Notes: generated from the sequence alone by a model not told the origin. Counted from the first letter of the stretch, positions 8,706 to 18,147 are shown. The stretch is 50,632 bases of DNA from Bradyrhizobium jicamae (GCF_001440395.1 NZ_LLXZ01000057.1:35987-86618); one strand, 5' to 3'. Numbers and translations are program-made.

Positions 8706-9971
8706 TCACCCGAACCGCTGATCGTACCGGCTCAAGCTCAATTCGCTCACGTCGATATCCGGCTTCCGCCCCGACAGCAGATCCGCCATCACCTTTCCCG
8801 AGCCGCACGCCATGGTCCACCCAAGCGTGCCGTGGCCGGTGTTGAGATGCAGATTGCCGTATCGGGTAGCGCCGATCACAGGCGGACCGTCCGGGGTCAT
8901 CGGGCGCAGGCCGCTCCAGAAGCTCGCCTTGCCGAGATCGCCGCCGCGCGGAAACATGTCGGTCAGCGAATGATCCAGCGTCGCCTGCCGCGCCGGATGC
9001 AGCGTGTTGGAATAGCCCGAGATTTCCGCGGTGCCGCCGACACGGATGCGATCCCCGAGCCGCGTGATTGCGACCTTGTAGCTTTCGTCCATCACGGTCG
9101 AGACCGGCGCGCCGTCGGGATCGATGACCGGCACGGTGATCGAATAGCCCTTTACGGGATAGACCGGCACGGAAATGCCGATTGGCCCAAGGAATCGCGG
9201 CGACCAGCTTCCCAACGCGGCGACATAGGTGTCGGCCTGCAGCAGGCCTTCGCTCGTCATCACGCCGGTGATCTTGCCGCCGTCCGCGACCAACCGCTCG
9301 ATGGTGGTGTTGAACTTGAACTGCACGCCGATCTTGGCTGCTTCCTGGGCGAGCGCCTGCGTAAACATGTGGCAATCGCCGGTCTCGTCCTGCGGCAGCC
9401 GAAGTCCGCCGACGAAGCTGGCCTTCGCCGTAGCCAGCGCAGGCTCCGCGCCGATGCAGCCGTCGCGGTCGAGCACCTCGTAGGGAACGCCATACTGCTT
9501 GAGCACCGCGATGTCGTCGCCGGTCGAGTCGAGCTGCTTCTGCTTGCGAAACAGCTGCAGCGTGCCGCGGCTGCGCTCGTCATATTTGATGCCGATCTCG
9601 TCGCGCAGCGCCCGCAAGGAATCGCGGCTGTATTCGGCGATCGGAATCATCCGGCTCTTGTTGACGGCGTAGCGCTCTGTCGTGCAGTTGCGCAGCATCT
9701 TCAGGCCCCAGATCCACATCATGGGATCGAGCTTGGGCCATATCACCAGCGGCCCGTGCCGCATCAACAGCCATTTGATCGCTTTCACCGGCACGCCCGG
9801 CCCGGCCCAGGGCGAGGAATAGCCGGGCGAGACTTCGCCGGCATTGGCGAAACTGGTCTCCAGCGCGGGCTCAGGTTGACGGTCGACGACAACGACTTCA
9901 TGGCCGGCGCGCGCCAGATAATAGGCTGTGGTCACTCCGATCACGCCACTGCCGAGAACGATGACTTTCAC
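8706..9971 (-). CDS. dadA: D-amino acid dehydrogenase, small-subunit type
   Basis: The product has 421 residues, close to E. coli DadA. Residues 1-30 carry the FAD fold ([20 protein letters not shown]), and the [22 protein letters not shown] block and the C-terminal [18 protein letters not shown] are classic DadA signatures. The enzyme oxidatively deaminates D-amino acids at the inner face of the membrane and passes electrons to quinone. It lies downstream of the aminotransferase on the same strand, with a 157-bp gap that holds hairpins, so cotranscription is uncertain. The substrate range may be broader than D-alanine. Confidence 0.9.
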   Translation of the reverse strand: MKVIVLGSGVIGVTTAYYLARAGHEVVVVDRQPEPALETSFANAGEVSPGYSSPWAGPGVPVKAIKWLLMRHGPLVIWPKLDPMMWIWGLKMLRNCTTERYAVNKSRMIPIAEYSRDSLRALRDEIGIKYDERSRGTLQLFRKQKQLDSTGDDIAVLKQYGVPYEVLDRDGCIGAEPALATAKASFVGGLRLPQDETGDCHMFTQALAQEAAKIGVQFKFNTTIERLVADGGKITGVMTSEGLLQADTYVAALGSWSPRFLGPIGISVPVYPVKGYSITVPVIDPDGAPVSTVMDESYKVAITRLGDRIRVGGTAEISGYSNTLHPARQATLDHSLTDMFPRGGDLGKASFWSGLRPMTPDGPPVIGATRYGNLHLNTGHGTLGWTMACGSGKVMADLLSGRKPDIDVSELSLSRYDQRFG

Positions 9972-9988
9972 GATTCCTCACACATCCG

Positions 9989-10108
9989 CCGCGGCAACGC
10001 TGCCGCGGCTGAGCCCTGCTCCGATCGAAATCGGAACAGGACTCCAGGTTTTTGTCATGACGCGTTTTCTTTACGCGAACCGGGGTCCACTTCGCTCGAA
10101 AACGCTAT
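9989..10108. repeat. Structured intergenic element between aminotransferase and dadA
   Basis: Three inverted repeats lie in tandem: an 8-bp GC stem (9989-9996 with 10001-10008), CCGAT/ATCGG (10021-10034) and CGCGT/ACGCG (10061-10077). The part from about 10020 to 10108 resembles an intergenic repeat I recall from Bradyrhizobium genomes. Only one copy was seen in this window, so the family assignment is from memory. Confidence 0.4.
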
Positions 10109-10128
10109 GCATTCCTTGAGAGCAAGGA

Positions 10129-11457
10129 TCAGGCCACCCGCTTGATCGCGTCGCCGAGGATCGAGACGATATCGTCGATATGGCTCTTCTCGACGATCAG
10201 GGGCGGCGACAACGCAAAGCTGTCGCCGCTCATGCGCAAATAAAGCCCGCGATTGAAGCAGTCGACCATCACGTCATAGCCGCGCGTGCCGACGCCATCG
10301 CTGCGTGGCGCAACTTCCACCGCGCCCATCAGGCCGCAATTGCGGATGTCGACGACGTTCGGCAGGCCTTTCAGCGAATGAAGCCCATCGCGCCAGTATT
10401 CGGCCATCGACGCGCCGCGCGTGAGAAGCTGTTCGTCCTTGTAGATGTCGAGCGTCGCCAGCCCCGCGGCGCAGGCGGTCGGATGCGCCGAATAGGTGTA
10501 GCCGTGGAACAGTTCGATCGTCCCTTCCGGGCCGGTCATCAGCCCGTCATGGATCTTGCGGCTGGCGAAAACCGCGCCGCAGGGCACGGTGCCGTTGGTG
10601 ATACCCTTGGCGGTCGTCATCATGTCGGGTGTGACGCCGAAATAGTCGGCCGCGAACGGCGCGCCGAGACGGCCGAAGCCGGTGATGACCTCGTCGAAGA
10701 TCAGGAGGATGCCATGCTTGGTGCAGAGTTCGCGCAAGCGCTGCAGGTAACCCTTCGGCGGCGGCAGCACCGCGGTCGAGCCCGGCACCGGCTCGACGAT
10801 GACGGCGGCGATGGTGTCGGCGCCATGCAGCGCCACCATCCGCTCGACATCGTCGGCGAGTTCGGCACCGTGATCCGGCTGGTCCTTGGCGAAGGCATTG
10901 CGCGTGAGATCATGGGTGTGGCGGATGTGATCGACGCCCGGCAGATGGGTCGCGAACGCCCGGCGGTTGGCCACCATGCCGCCGACCGACATGCCGCCGA
11001 AGCCGACCCCGTGATAGCCGCGCTCGCGACCGATCAGGCGCGTGCGCGTCGCCTGTCCGATGGCGCGCTGGTAGGCCAGCGCGATCTTCAGCGCGGTGTC
11101 GACCGATTCAGAGCCCGAATTGGTGAAGAAGACGCGATCGAGCCCCTTCGGCGCGATCTCGGTGAGCCGCTCGGCGAAATCGAACGCCAGCGGATGGCCC
11201 ATGTTGAACGAGGGCGCGAAATCGAGGTTCATCAACTGCCGCTCGACGGCAGCCGCAATCTGGCGGCGACCATGGCCGGCATTGACGCACCAGAGGCCGG
11301 CGGAGCCGTCGATCACCTTGCGGCCGTCGACGGTGGTGTAGTGCATGCCCTCGGCGGAGGCGAACAGCCGCGGCGCTTTCTTGAACTGCCGGTTGGCCGT
11401 GAAAGGCATCCAGAACGAGTCGGTCTGCAGGGTGTTCGGCTTCTGATGAAGGGTCAC
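10129..11457 (-). CDS. Class III omega-amino acid:pyruvate aminotransferase
   Basis: The product has 442 residues. The N-terminal FWMPFTANRQFK is typical of beta-alanine/omega-amino acid:pyruvate aminotransferases. The PLP-binding features are NSGSES, the IFDEVITGFGRLG block and the Schiff-base Lys284 in TTAKGITNG. The GTG at 11457 is chosen because AAAGGAG lies six bases upstream; another GTG 42 bases further upstream lacks this. The enzyme moves an omega-amino group from an amine or amino acid to pyruvate and makes a semialdehyde. It diverges from the second XRE-cupin regulator, which probably controls it. Its specificity cannot be settled from sequence. Confidence 0.9.
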   Translation of the reverse strand: MTLHQKPNTLQTDSFWMPFTANRQFKKAPRLFASAEGMHYTTVDGRKVIDGSAGLWCVNAGHGRRQIAAAVERQLMNLDFAPSFNMGHPLAFDFAERLTEIAPKGLDRVFFTNSGSESVDTALKIALAYQRAIGQATRTRLIGRERGYHGVGFGGMSVGGMVANRRAFATHLPGVDHIRHTHDLTRNAFAKDQPDHGAELADDVERMVALHGADTIAAVIVEPVPGSTAVLPPPKGYLQRLRELCTKHGILLIFDEVITGFGRLGAPFAADYFGVTPDMMTTAKGITNGTVPCGAVFASRKIHDGLMTGPEGTIELFHGYTYSAHPTACAAGLATLDIYKDEQLLTRGASMAEYWRDGLHSLKGLPNVVDIRNCGLMGAVEVAPRSDGVGTRGYDVMVDCFNRGLYLRMSGDSFALSPPLIVEKSHIDDIVSILGDAIKRVA

Positions 11458-11610
11458 GGGTAGCTCCTTTGCTGGCAGCTCAAGGCAGCACCGGGCCACG
11501 CTCGGGAAGCGACAACAAGTCCTTTTCTTGGGTCCTGCAACCTATTGATTTTATTGATCCCGTCGAGGCATATTTGTTCGATCCGAAACACCTGCAACAG
11601 GGATTTTCCG

Positions 11611-12159
11611 ATGAGCGTCGATATCGGCGGGCGACTCCGATTCATCCGGGCCCGGCACAAGCTGTCCCAGCGCGAGCTGGCCAAGCGTTCCGGCGTGACC
11701 AATTCGACGATTTCGCTGATCGAATCGAACCAGATGAACCCGTCCGTCGGCGCGCTCAAGCGCATTCTCGACGGGCTGCCGATGGGGCTCGCCGAATTCT
11801 TCGCGATCGAGCCGGAGCGTCCGCGCAAGGCGTTCTATCGCTCGGATGAGTTGACCGAGATCGGCAAGCAGCCGATCTCCTACCGCCAGGTCGGCGACAC
11901 CATGTTCGGCCGCGCGTTGCAGATCCTCAAAGAGCGCTACGAGCCCGGCAGCGACACCGGCCGTGTGCCGCTGACCCATGACGGCGAGGAAGGCGGCATC
12001 GTGGTGAGCGGCCGGCTGGAAGTGACCGTCGACGACGAGCGCCGCATCCTCGATCCCGGCGACGCCTATTATTTCGAAAGCCGCAGGCCGCACCGCTTCC
12101 GCTGCGTCGGCGGGAAGGCGTGCGAGGTGATATCGGCGTGCACGCCGCCGACGTTTTGA
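11611..12159 (+). CDS. Second XRE-family regulator with cupin domain (PuuR-like)
   Basis: The product has 182 residues: an HTH (about 8-62, QRELAKRSGVTNSTISLIES) and a C-terminal cupin (about 100-180, with THDGEEGGIVVSGRLEVTVD). It is closer in layout to PuuR, the putrescine-responsive repressor, than the regulator at 5571, because it has no N-terminal tail. The ATG at 11611 begins MSVDIGGRLRFIR; upstream TTG codons in frame are not preferred. It lies between a divergent aminotransferase and a downstream BKACE gene (43 bp away), which suggests control of both. Confidence 0.87.
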   Translation: MSVDIGGRLRFIRARHKLSQRELAKRSGVTNSTISLIESNQMNPSVGALKRILDGLPMGLAEFFAIEPERPRKAFYRSDELTEIGKQPISYRQVGDTMFGRALQILKERYEPGSDTGRVPLTHDGEEGGIVVSGRLEVTVDDERRILDPGDAYYFESRRPHRFRCVGGKACEVISACTPPTF

Positions 12160-12202
12160 ATTCGGTGTTGTATGGAAGGACTGGCCTGAGGGGGGCATCA
12201 CC

Positions 12203-13102
12203 ATGCGCAAGGTCTGGATCGAGGCAGCGTTGAACGGCTCGTGGGGCCGCGCGCTCCAGCCCGGCATTCCCGATACCGTTGAGACCATCATCGCCGAGGG
12301 CGCCGCCTGCGCGCGGGCCGGCGCCACCATCGTTCACGTCCATGCCTATGATGGCGGCGGCCCGCAGACCTACGACTGGCAGGTCTATGCCCGCATCATC
12401 GAAGGCATTCGCAACCAGGTCGATGTTCCCGTCTATCCCTCCTATCCGGCTTTCATAACCGCAGGCAGCGAGAGCAGCCCGCTCGCCGACGTCGTGGCAC
12501 GATTTGCCGGCATCGAAGAACTTGCCGCACGCGGCCTCCTGGACTTTGCCGTCATCGATCCTGGCAGCGTCAACTTGAGTCTGACGAACATCACGGCGGC
12601 CACGCAGCCCGGCGGCACCTACATGAATCCTGAATCCCAGATCCGCCATACGCTCGATTTCGCAGCCCGCCACGGCCTGCATACCGATTTCGCGATCTAC
12701 GAGCCCGGCTTCGTGCGTTCCGGCGCCGCACTGGCGCGCGCGGCCGGCGTCAAGACGCCAATCTATCGTCTCATGTTCTGCAATCTGGTCGCGGTCGGCT
12801 TTCCGCCGAAGCCATATGCGCTCGCGGCCTACCATGCGCTATTGGAAGAGGAAGCGCCCGGCGCGCCCTGGGTGATCGCAGGCGTCAGCGCCGATCTTCG
12901 CCCGCTGTTTGCCGAGGCGATCACGCGAGGCGGCCATATCCGCGTCGGCCTCGAGGACGCGCCGCTCGGCACCACCGCGACCAATATCGAACTCGTCGAA
13001 GAGGCCGTGCGAATGGTGCGCGATCTTGGCGCAGAGCCTGCTACTCCGGCCGAGATGCGGCAGGCCCTGGCTGCGACCTCGGCGCAAAGCCCAGCGAGTT
13101 AA
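12203..13102 (+). CDS. DUF849/BKACE family beta-keto acid cleavage enzyme
   Basis: The product has 299 residues. The N-terminal KVWIEAALNGSWG, the HVHAYDGGGPQTYDW block (likely metal-binding His residues) and the C-terminal RVGLEDAPLGTTATN are signatures of 3-keto-5-aminohexanoate cleavage enzymes. BKACE members condense a beta-keto acid with acetyl-CoA to give acetoacetate and a new acyl-CoA. The substrate varies widely within the family. The XRE-cupin regulator directly upstream and the aminotransferase beyond it suggest that the keto acid comes from amine or amino-acid breakdown. Confidence 0.85.
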   Translation: MRKVWIEAALNGSWGRALQPGIPDTVETIIAEGAACARAGATIVHVHAYDGGGPQTYDWQVYARIIEGIRNQVDVPVYPSYPAFITAGSESSPLADVVARFAGIEELAARGLLDFAVIDPGSVNLSLTNITAATQPGGTYMNPESQIRHTLDFAARHGLHTDFAIYEPGFVRSGAALARAAGVKTPIYRLMFCNLVAVGFPPKPYALAAYHALLEEEAPGAPWVIAGVSADLRPLFAEAITRGGHIRVGLEDAPLGTTATNIELVEEAVRMVRDLGAEPATPAEMRQALAATSAQSPAS

Positions 13103-13247
13103 GGCTGTTTCAAAGATGGACGCAAGAACATTCGCCGAGCCAGCGCTGCGCTTGCGTGGGCCGTGAAAAAGCTGAATAGTTTCCTTGGTCCCGACGGAGG
13201 GATCGGAGGATTGTGGCTGCGTGCAGCCGCTTCTTGGAGCTTTCCAC

Positions 13248-14843
13248 ATGTCAAAGCTCACCGAGCACGGCGCGTGCCTGTTGTGGAAGCCGGAATTGAT
13301 CTGGCTGAATGTCGTTTCCGACGCGATGCTCGCCACCGCCTTCTTTGCTACGGCGTTCGTTCTCGCGCTCTTCGTGTGGCGGCGCCACCGCGAGCTGATG
13401 TTCCGGCGCGTATTTCTGATATTCGCGATCTTCGTCGCGGTCGCCGGCGTGAGCCGCCTGCTCTCGATCTACACCGTGTGGGTGCCGGCCTACGAAATCG
13501 AGGCCCTGATCAAAGCTGTCCTGGCGCTGATCTCGGTCGCGATCACGGCAGTTCTACTGCTGGCGTTGCCGCGGATCCTGGTGCTGCCCACGCGCATTCA
13601 GCTTGCGAATGCCTATGCCGCACTCGAGGAGGAAGTCAGGCAACGCCGGGAGGCCGAGGCCATGGTCAAGCGTTTTGAGGAGAAAGAGGCCACCGAATCC
13701 AAAATCCAGCAGGCGCAGAGGATGGAGGCCATCGGCCAGCTTACCGGTGGCGTCGCGCATGACTTCAACAACATTCTGACTGTCATCACGGGGACCATCG
13801 AGATCCTCAGCGATGCCGTCAAGGATCGTCCGCATCTCGTTCAGATCACCAATCTGATCAGCGGGGCCGCGGCAAGGGGGGCCGAGCTGACGAAGCATTT
13901 GTTGGCGTTCTCCCGTCGACAGCCGCTGCAGCCGCGCAATACCGACGTCAATGCGCTGGTGATCGATGCCGCGGGCCTGCTGCGACCGACGCTTGGCGAG
14001 CACATCGAAATTGAATCGATGCTGGCGCACGATTCCGCACCGGCGCTGATCGATCCCAGTCAGCTCTCGACCGCGATGCTGAACCTGGCCCTGAATGCGC
14101 GTGACGCCATGCCCAATGGCGGCAAGCTGACGCTGGAAACCAAGAATGTTGTGCTCGACGAGAACTACGCTCGCCTGAACAGCGAGGTCAGGCCGGGCAA
14201 CTACGTCATGATTGCCGTGAGTGACACCGGGGATGGAATCCCGAACAACCTGCTCGAAAAGGTGTTTGAACCATTCTTTACCACCAAGGAGGCCGGAAAA
14301 GGATCCGGGCTCGGCCTCAGCATGGTGTATGGCTTCGTCAAGCAGTCGAACGGACATATCAAGATCTACAGCGAAGAAGGCCACGGCACGACCGTGAAGC
14401 TGTATCTGCCGCAGGCCACGGGTGGCGGCCCGGAGGAGCCGGTCGCCGGGACCGGCGGATATGCGGGCGAACATAGCGACCAGTCTATCCTGATTGTCGA
14501 GGACGACCCGCTGGTCCGCGAATACGTCGTGGCGCAAATCACCCGCTTCGGATTCCGCACGCTCGCCGCCGCCAATGCTGCCGAAGCGCTGGCAATCATC
14601 GATGGACCCGAACGCATCGACCTGCTGTTCACGGACGTCATGCTCCCCGGTGGCGCGAATGGCCGCCAGCTCGCAACCGAGGGGGTGAAAAGGCGCCCGG
14701 AGCTGAAAGTGCTGTACACCTCCGGTTATGCCGAGAATGCCCTCATCCATCATGGCCGTCTCGATGCCGGCGTTCTGCTGCTGCCGAAACCCTATGTCAG
14801 CGCCGACCTCGCGCGGATGCTTCTAACCGCGCTGGCATCGTGA
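13248..14843 (+). CDS. Hybrid sensor histidine kinase with ethylene-receptor-like membrane domain
   Basis: The product has 531 residues. Three membrane helices (about 20-44, 51-76, 84-112) align with the ethylene-binding domain of plant ETR1. Asp25 is kept, but Tyr32 is Phe, the copper ligand Cys65 is Ala66 and His69 is Arg70. A coiled coil (about 115-160) leads to a HisKA domain with phospho-acceptor His171 (GGVAHDFNN). An ATPase domain follows (NLALNARDAM, DTGDGIP, GKGSGLGLS), then a receiver domain with Asp463 and Lys514. The ATG at 13248 is preferred over a longer GTG-type start because GGAG precedes it. No partner regulator is adjacent. The signal is unknown; ethylene is unlikely given the missing ligands. 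Confidence 0.85.
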   Translation: MSKLTEHGACLLWKPELIWLNVVSDAMLATAFFATAFVLALFVWRRHRELMFRRVFLIFAIFVAVAGVSRLLSIYTVWVPAYEIEALIKAVLALISVAITAVLLLALPRILVLPTRIQLANAYAALEEEVRQRREAEAMVKRFEEKEATESKIQQAQRMEAIGQLTGGVAHDFNNILTVITGTIEILSDAVKDRPHLVQITNLISGAAARGAELTKHLLAFSRRQPLQPRNTDVNALVIDAAGLLRPTLGEHIEIESMLAHDSAPALIDPSQLSTAMLNLALNARDAMPNGGKLTLETKNVVLDENYARLNSEVRPGNYVMIAVSDTGDGIPNNLLEKVFEPFFTTKEAGKGSGLGLSMVYGFVKQSNGHIKIYSEEGHGTTVKLYLPQATGGGPEEPVAGTGGYAGEHSDQSILIVEDDPLVREYVVAQITRFGFRTLAAANAAEALAIIDGPERIDLLFTDVMLPGGANGRQLATEGVKRRPELKVLYTSGYAENALIHHGRLDAGVLLLPKPYVSADLARMLLTALAS

Positions 14844-14958
14844 GCTCTTTCAACGGTGGCAACGACTACATTTGTTGCCCTGGAGAAAGGTCAGCCAAGG
14901 CAGGGGCCGAGCCATCGGCGTCAGCCAACTGGTTCACGGTCACCATGAGGCATCACGA

Positions 14959-16515
14959 TTAACCGGGAAGGCCCGCATTGCGGAGACCCTTGGCGAAGGT
15001 GGCTAAGTCCTCCTCTCGACGAAACAAATCTCTCAGATTGTTAGCGCGCAAGCCGGGATCATCTTCGAGTGCTCGCGATATCGCTCGTTGTGCCAGGTCA
15101 AGTCGCCCCGCGACGGCGTTGCTCGCTGCGAAGACGCATGTGGCCAGCAGGAAATTCGGGTTGAAGCGCAGAGAGCTTTCGGCGCATGACGACGCCGTGT
15201 CATAGCGGCCTGCGAGAAAATGGGCATAGGCCATGGCCCCATGCATGGCGTATGTGGAAGGATCGAGTGGGCTCAAGCGCATGGCGTGCGCAGCGTGCTC
15301 GAGCGCCAGGTCAGGCTCACCTCTCCAGACTCTTAACCACGCACTAAGGATCCAGCTTCGCCCCAAGTTAGGATTTACCGCAAGTCCCCTATCCATGAAC
15401 GCCGCCGCGTCGTCGAACTCACGGGCTACCAAGGCGAGTGCATATCCACCCATGCACAGCGCGATAGGGTCATCTTCCCCCAGCAGCACCGCCTTCCGAG
15501 CCAGCCGCACGGCTTCCGCACTTTCCTGAATGCGTTCATCCATCCAACCACGCGCTTTCCGCCGCACGTAGCACCACGCGGCCATACCATAGGCGCAGGC
15601 CAGACCATGATCGAGCTCGAAGGCCTTGCAAAAGAGCCGGAGTGCTTCGGCGTTCGCGTCCCTGGTCCACCGACCTGCGCTGGCCAGCCCGCGCAGGTAA
15701 TAGTCGTATGCATCCAGATTTTCAGTTGGCTTGCGCTTTGCCCGTTTGATTTCCTCGCGCTGCAGCTTTGGTGCGATCGCACCCACCACGCTGGAAGTCA
15801 CGTGATCCTGTAGATCAAACATGTCCTCGAGTGCACCATCAAAGTGATCAGCCCACAGATGTGCTCCAGTTTCGGCGTCGATAAGCTGTCCCGCAATACG
15901 CAGGCGATTTCCTGCCTTGCGCACACTGCCTTCGAGTACGTAGCGCACCCCGAGCTCGCGCCCGACCTGCCTTACGTCTACCCTTCGGCCCTTGTAGGTG
16001 AAGCTCGAATTGCGTGCGATCACAAACAGCCAGTGAAAGCGGGACAGCGCCATCGTGATGTCTTCCACGACGCCGTCGGCAAAATACTCCTGCTCCGGAT
16101 CCCCGCTCAGGTTGACGAAGGGGAGGACGGCGAGCGAAGGCCTCATGGGCAGCGCCAGGGAGATTTTCGGCGGTTCTGCCCGGTTGTCGGGCGCTGCGCC
16201 GCTTCGCTCTTCCTGCACTTGCCCGACAAAACGGAAGCCCTTCCGCGCCAGCGTCTTGAGAAGGCGCTGCTCTTCGCCGGAATCGCCGATCGCATTCCGG
16301 GCGGCGTTCAGGCGCGTCGTCAACGCGGCATCCGATACAATGCGTCCATTCCAAACGGCGCTAATGAGGTCGTCTTTGCTGACGACGCGCTCCCTGTTTC
16401 GAATCAAGTAATCGAGCAGGTCAAGAGCCTGCGGTGTGATTGACACCGCATCCGGCCCGCGGTGCAGTTCACGCTTTTCAATGTCAAGCGTGTAATCCTC
16501 GAAGAGATAGCGCAC
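14959..16515 (-). CDS. Winged-helix (OmpR/CadC-type) regulator with TolB-like and TPR domains
   Basis: The product has 518 residues. Residues 1-95 form an OmpR-type winged helix (VSITPQALDLLDYLIRNRER). Residues about 125-255 hold the PSLAVLPFVNLSGDPEQEYF module often annotated as adenylate cyclase-like. Residues about 265-510 are TPR-type helices. No cyclase catalytic domain and no membrane helix are visible, so an adenylate cyclase label would be wrong. The GTG at 16515 is preceded by AAGGA at eight bases, which favours it over the longer frame. Its targets and signal are unknown. Confidence 0.8.
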   Translation of the reverse strand: MRYLFEDYTLDIEKRELHRGPDAVSITPQALDLLDYLIRNRERVVSKDDLISAVWNGRIVSDAALTTRLNAARNAIGDSGEEQRLLKTLARKGFRFVGQVQEERSGAAPDNRAEPPKISLALPMRPSLAVLPFVNLSGDPEQEYFADGVVEDITMALSRFHWLFVIARNSSFTYKGRRVDVRQVGRELGVRYVLEGSVRKAGNRLRIAGQLIDAETGAHLWADHFDGALEDMFDLQDHVTSSVVGAIAPKLQREEIKRAKRKPTENLDAYDYYLRGLASAGRWTRDANAEALRLFCKAFELDHGLACAYGMAAWCYVRRKARGWMDERIQESAEAVRLARKAVLLGEDDPIALCMGGYALALVAREFDDAAAFMDRGLAVNPNLGRSWILSAWLRVWRGEPDLALEHAAHAMRLSPLDPSTYAMHGAMAYAHFLAGRYDTASSCAESSLRFNPNFLLATCVFAASNAVAGRLDLAQRAISRALEDDPGLRANNLRDLFRREEDLATFAKGLRNAGLPG

Positions 16516-16665
16516 GTTGCCATTCCTTCTTGGGGGCACACGTCGAAAGCCCCGAGGCACGAAGAATAAGCTGCCGGTAAGGGAAATGTAAGCCGCCAGT
16601 TAAGCGCGCCGGCGCATCTTGCGGCAATTCTGGCTGGTCAGGCAGTCCAGACAGGACATACCGCA

Positions 16666-16923
16666 ATGAGCACGATCCACGGGCTTACCGAGCTGGGACC
16701 GGCAACCGCAAAGCGGCAGGTCTACAGTCCTCTCGAAGCATATTGGAATGCATTTCAGGCGTGGCGCAAACGCGAGAAGCTGCGAGCCGAGTTGTGTCGG
16801 CTGACGGACAGCGAGCTTGCGGACATTGGTATCACACGGGGCGAGATTGACTACGTCGCCTCAAACCGCTCAATCTCGCTAGATCCCCTCCGCTGGATGT
16901 CTGACATCGGGACCCGGATGTGA
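16666..16923 (+). CDS. DUF1127 (YjiS-like) small protein
   Basis: The product has 85 residues. The C-terminal half carries the DUF1127 pattern (AWRKREKLRAELCRLTDSEL, then ADIGITRGEID). Small DUF1127 proteins are Arg-rich and are linked in other alphaproteobacteria to RNA turnover and phosphate or carbon metabolism. The gene stands alone between the TPR regulator and a TetR gene on the opposite strand. Its function here is unknown. Confidence 0.8.
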   Translation: MSTIHGLTELGPATAKRQVYSPLEAYWNAFQAWRKREKLRAELCRLTDSELADIGITRGEIDYVASNRSISLDPLRWMSDIGTRM

Positions 16924-16935
16924 TGCATCTCGGCT

Positions 16936-17547
16936 TCACTTCGCCAGCGCGCTCGACAGCACCAGTTCGAGCTCCTGCCTGACGTCCTCGAGCGGCTGGG
17001 CGCTGCGCGCAGCGCGGCACATCGCGACCGTTCCTTCCGTCGAGGCGATGACGAGCGCCGCCAGCCGCCGCGCGCGGGCGGGCGCAACGCCCTCGCGGCG
17101 CAGCGCCGTGAACATGATGCGCTGCCAGTCGGCGAACACGCCGTCGGCAAGATCGAGCAGATGTTGCTGCGCGGCTTCATCAGGCGCGCCGTCCTTCTCC
17201 GTCGCGTCGTTGACATATTGCTCGACCGCGACCGCGAGCACTGGACAGCCGGCCTGAAACTTCGATTTCTCCAGCGTCTGGCGCCATAGCGCGATGAAGG
17301 TGCGCAGTCCCGCAATCGCGCCGCGCGACTGCACCAGATGCTCCAGCGGCCCTGAGACCTGCCTCCCTGCGAACACCACCGCATCCTCGATCAGCTGCTG
17401 CTTGCCGCGCGGAAAGTGATGGCTGATGGAACCGCGTGGCGTGGCGGTATGGCGCACCACCTCGCGCATGCTGGTGGCGTTGACGCCGCGGCGGCTCATC
17501 AGGTCGGCAGCGCCTGCCACCATCTTGGCGCGGGTATCTGACGTCAT
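16936..17547 (-). CDS. TetR/AcrR family transcription regulator
   Basis: The product has 203 residues. The N-terminal HTH spans about residues 5-50 (SRRGVNATSMREVVRHTATP, then HHFPRGKQQL), and the C-terminal ligand domain resembles the LmrA/YxaF subgroup. The ATG at 17547 gives the standard TetR length; the much longer upstream frame runs antisense through the divergent genes and is rejected. The gene diverges from the tautomerase-like gene, with a perfect palindrome between them that is the likely operator. Confidence 0.88.
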   Translation of the reverse strand: MTSDTRAKMVAGAADLMSRRGVNATSMREVVRHTATPRGSISHHFPRGKQQLIEDAVVFAGRQVSGPLEHLVQSRGAIAGLRTFIALWRQTLEKSKFQAGCPVLAVAVEQYVNDATEKDGAPDEAAQQHLLDLADGVFADWQRIMFTALRREGVAPARARRLAALVIASTEGTVAMCRAARSAQPLEDVRQELELVLSSALAK

Positions 17548-17615
17548 CGGGATCCTCTCCGGCGGGATGGAACATCCTACAATATGACACTTGACATAGC
17601 CAGACCCCTGTGAAG

Positions 17616-17633
17616 TTATGACGATCGTCATAA
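17616..17633. promoter_or_regulatory. Probable TetR operator
   Basis: TTATGACGATCGTCATAA is a perfect 18-bp palindrome between the divergent TetR and tautomerase-like genes. A TTGACA box at 17591-17596 puts the palindrome at the probable -10 region of the rightward promoter, so bound repressor would block polymerase. Confidence 0.72.
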
Positions 17634-17658
17634 TCGAAACCGACCGGAGGAGTACGCC

Positions 17659-18147
17659 ATGACGTTTATCCAGGTGATGACGCCGCAGGGTCGGCTGAAC
17701 GCCGATCAGCGGCGGGTATTGGCAAAGACGCTGACCGATGCCGTGCTGGTGCCGGAGGTCGGCAAGCTCACGCCGGAGGCGCGCCGCGGCTATCAGGTGC
17801 ATTTTGCCGAGCGGCCGCTCGACATGATCGCCCATGGCGGAGAATTGCTGTCGGACAGACCAAGCGACGTCATGCTGATCGATGTCGCGGTGATGGACTG
17901 CTGCTGGACGCGTGAGGATCGCGCCACCGTCATCCGCAACATCCACACCGCCTTGGCGGAGGCTTGCGGGATGAAGGCCCCCTCGCCGGCCTGGTGGATC
18001 AATTTCCGCATCATCGAGGAAGGTAGCTGGGGATCGCGCGGCGGCGTGCTGTCGTTCGTCGACCTGCTCGAACATGGCGCATCGCATTTCTCGCCGGAGC
18101 GGGCGGCGGCGATCCGCACCGCGCTCGCTGTCAAATACGAACGATAA
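17659..18147 (+). CDS. Tautomerase-superfamily-like protein lacking the catalytic N-terminal proline
   Basis: The product has 162 residues. The overall pattern suggests two beta-alpha-beta units, as in fused 4-oxalocrotonate tautomerase-type proteins: FIQVMTPQGRLNADQRRVLA in the first half and VMLIDVAVMDCCWTREDRAT in the second. A strong ribosome site (GGAGGAG, eight bases before the ATG) fixes the start, so the residue after Met is Thr where classic members have Pro1. The gene is first in a TetR-controlled operon with a crotonase 49 bp downstream. The reaction is unknown. Confidence 0.6.
   Translation: MTFIQVMTPQGRLNADQRRVLAKTLTDAVLVPEVGKLTPEARRGYQVHFAERPLDMIAHGGELLSDRPSDVMLIDVAVMDCCWTREDRATVIRNIHTALAEACGMKAPSPAWWINFRIIEEGSWGSRGGVLSFVDLLEHGASHFSPERAAAIRTALAVKYER

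Noticed and set aside
8607..10145. Long plus-strand frame opposite dadA
   Set aside because: It runs antisense through dadA, has Arg/His/Asp-rich shadow composition, and starts within the family A palindrome.
10180..11463. Long plus-strand frame opposite the aminotransferase
   Set aside because: It is a high-GC shadow; the minus-strand protein has all PLP motifs.
14858..14879. GGCAAC/GTTGCC hairpin after the histidine kinase as a terminator
   Set aside because: The stem is only six base pairs and has no U-tract.
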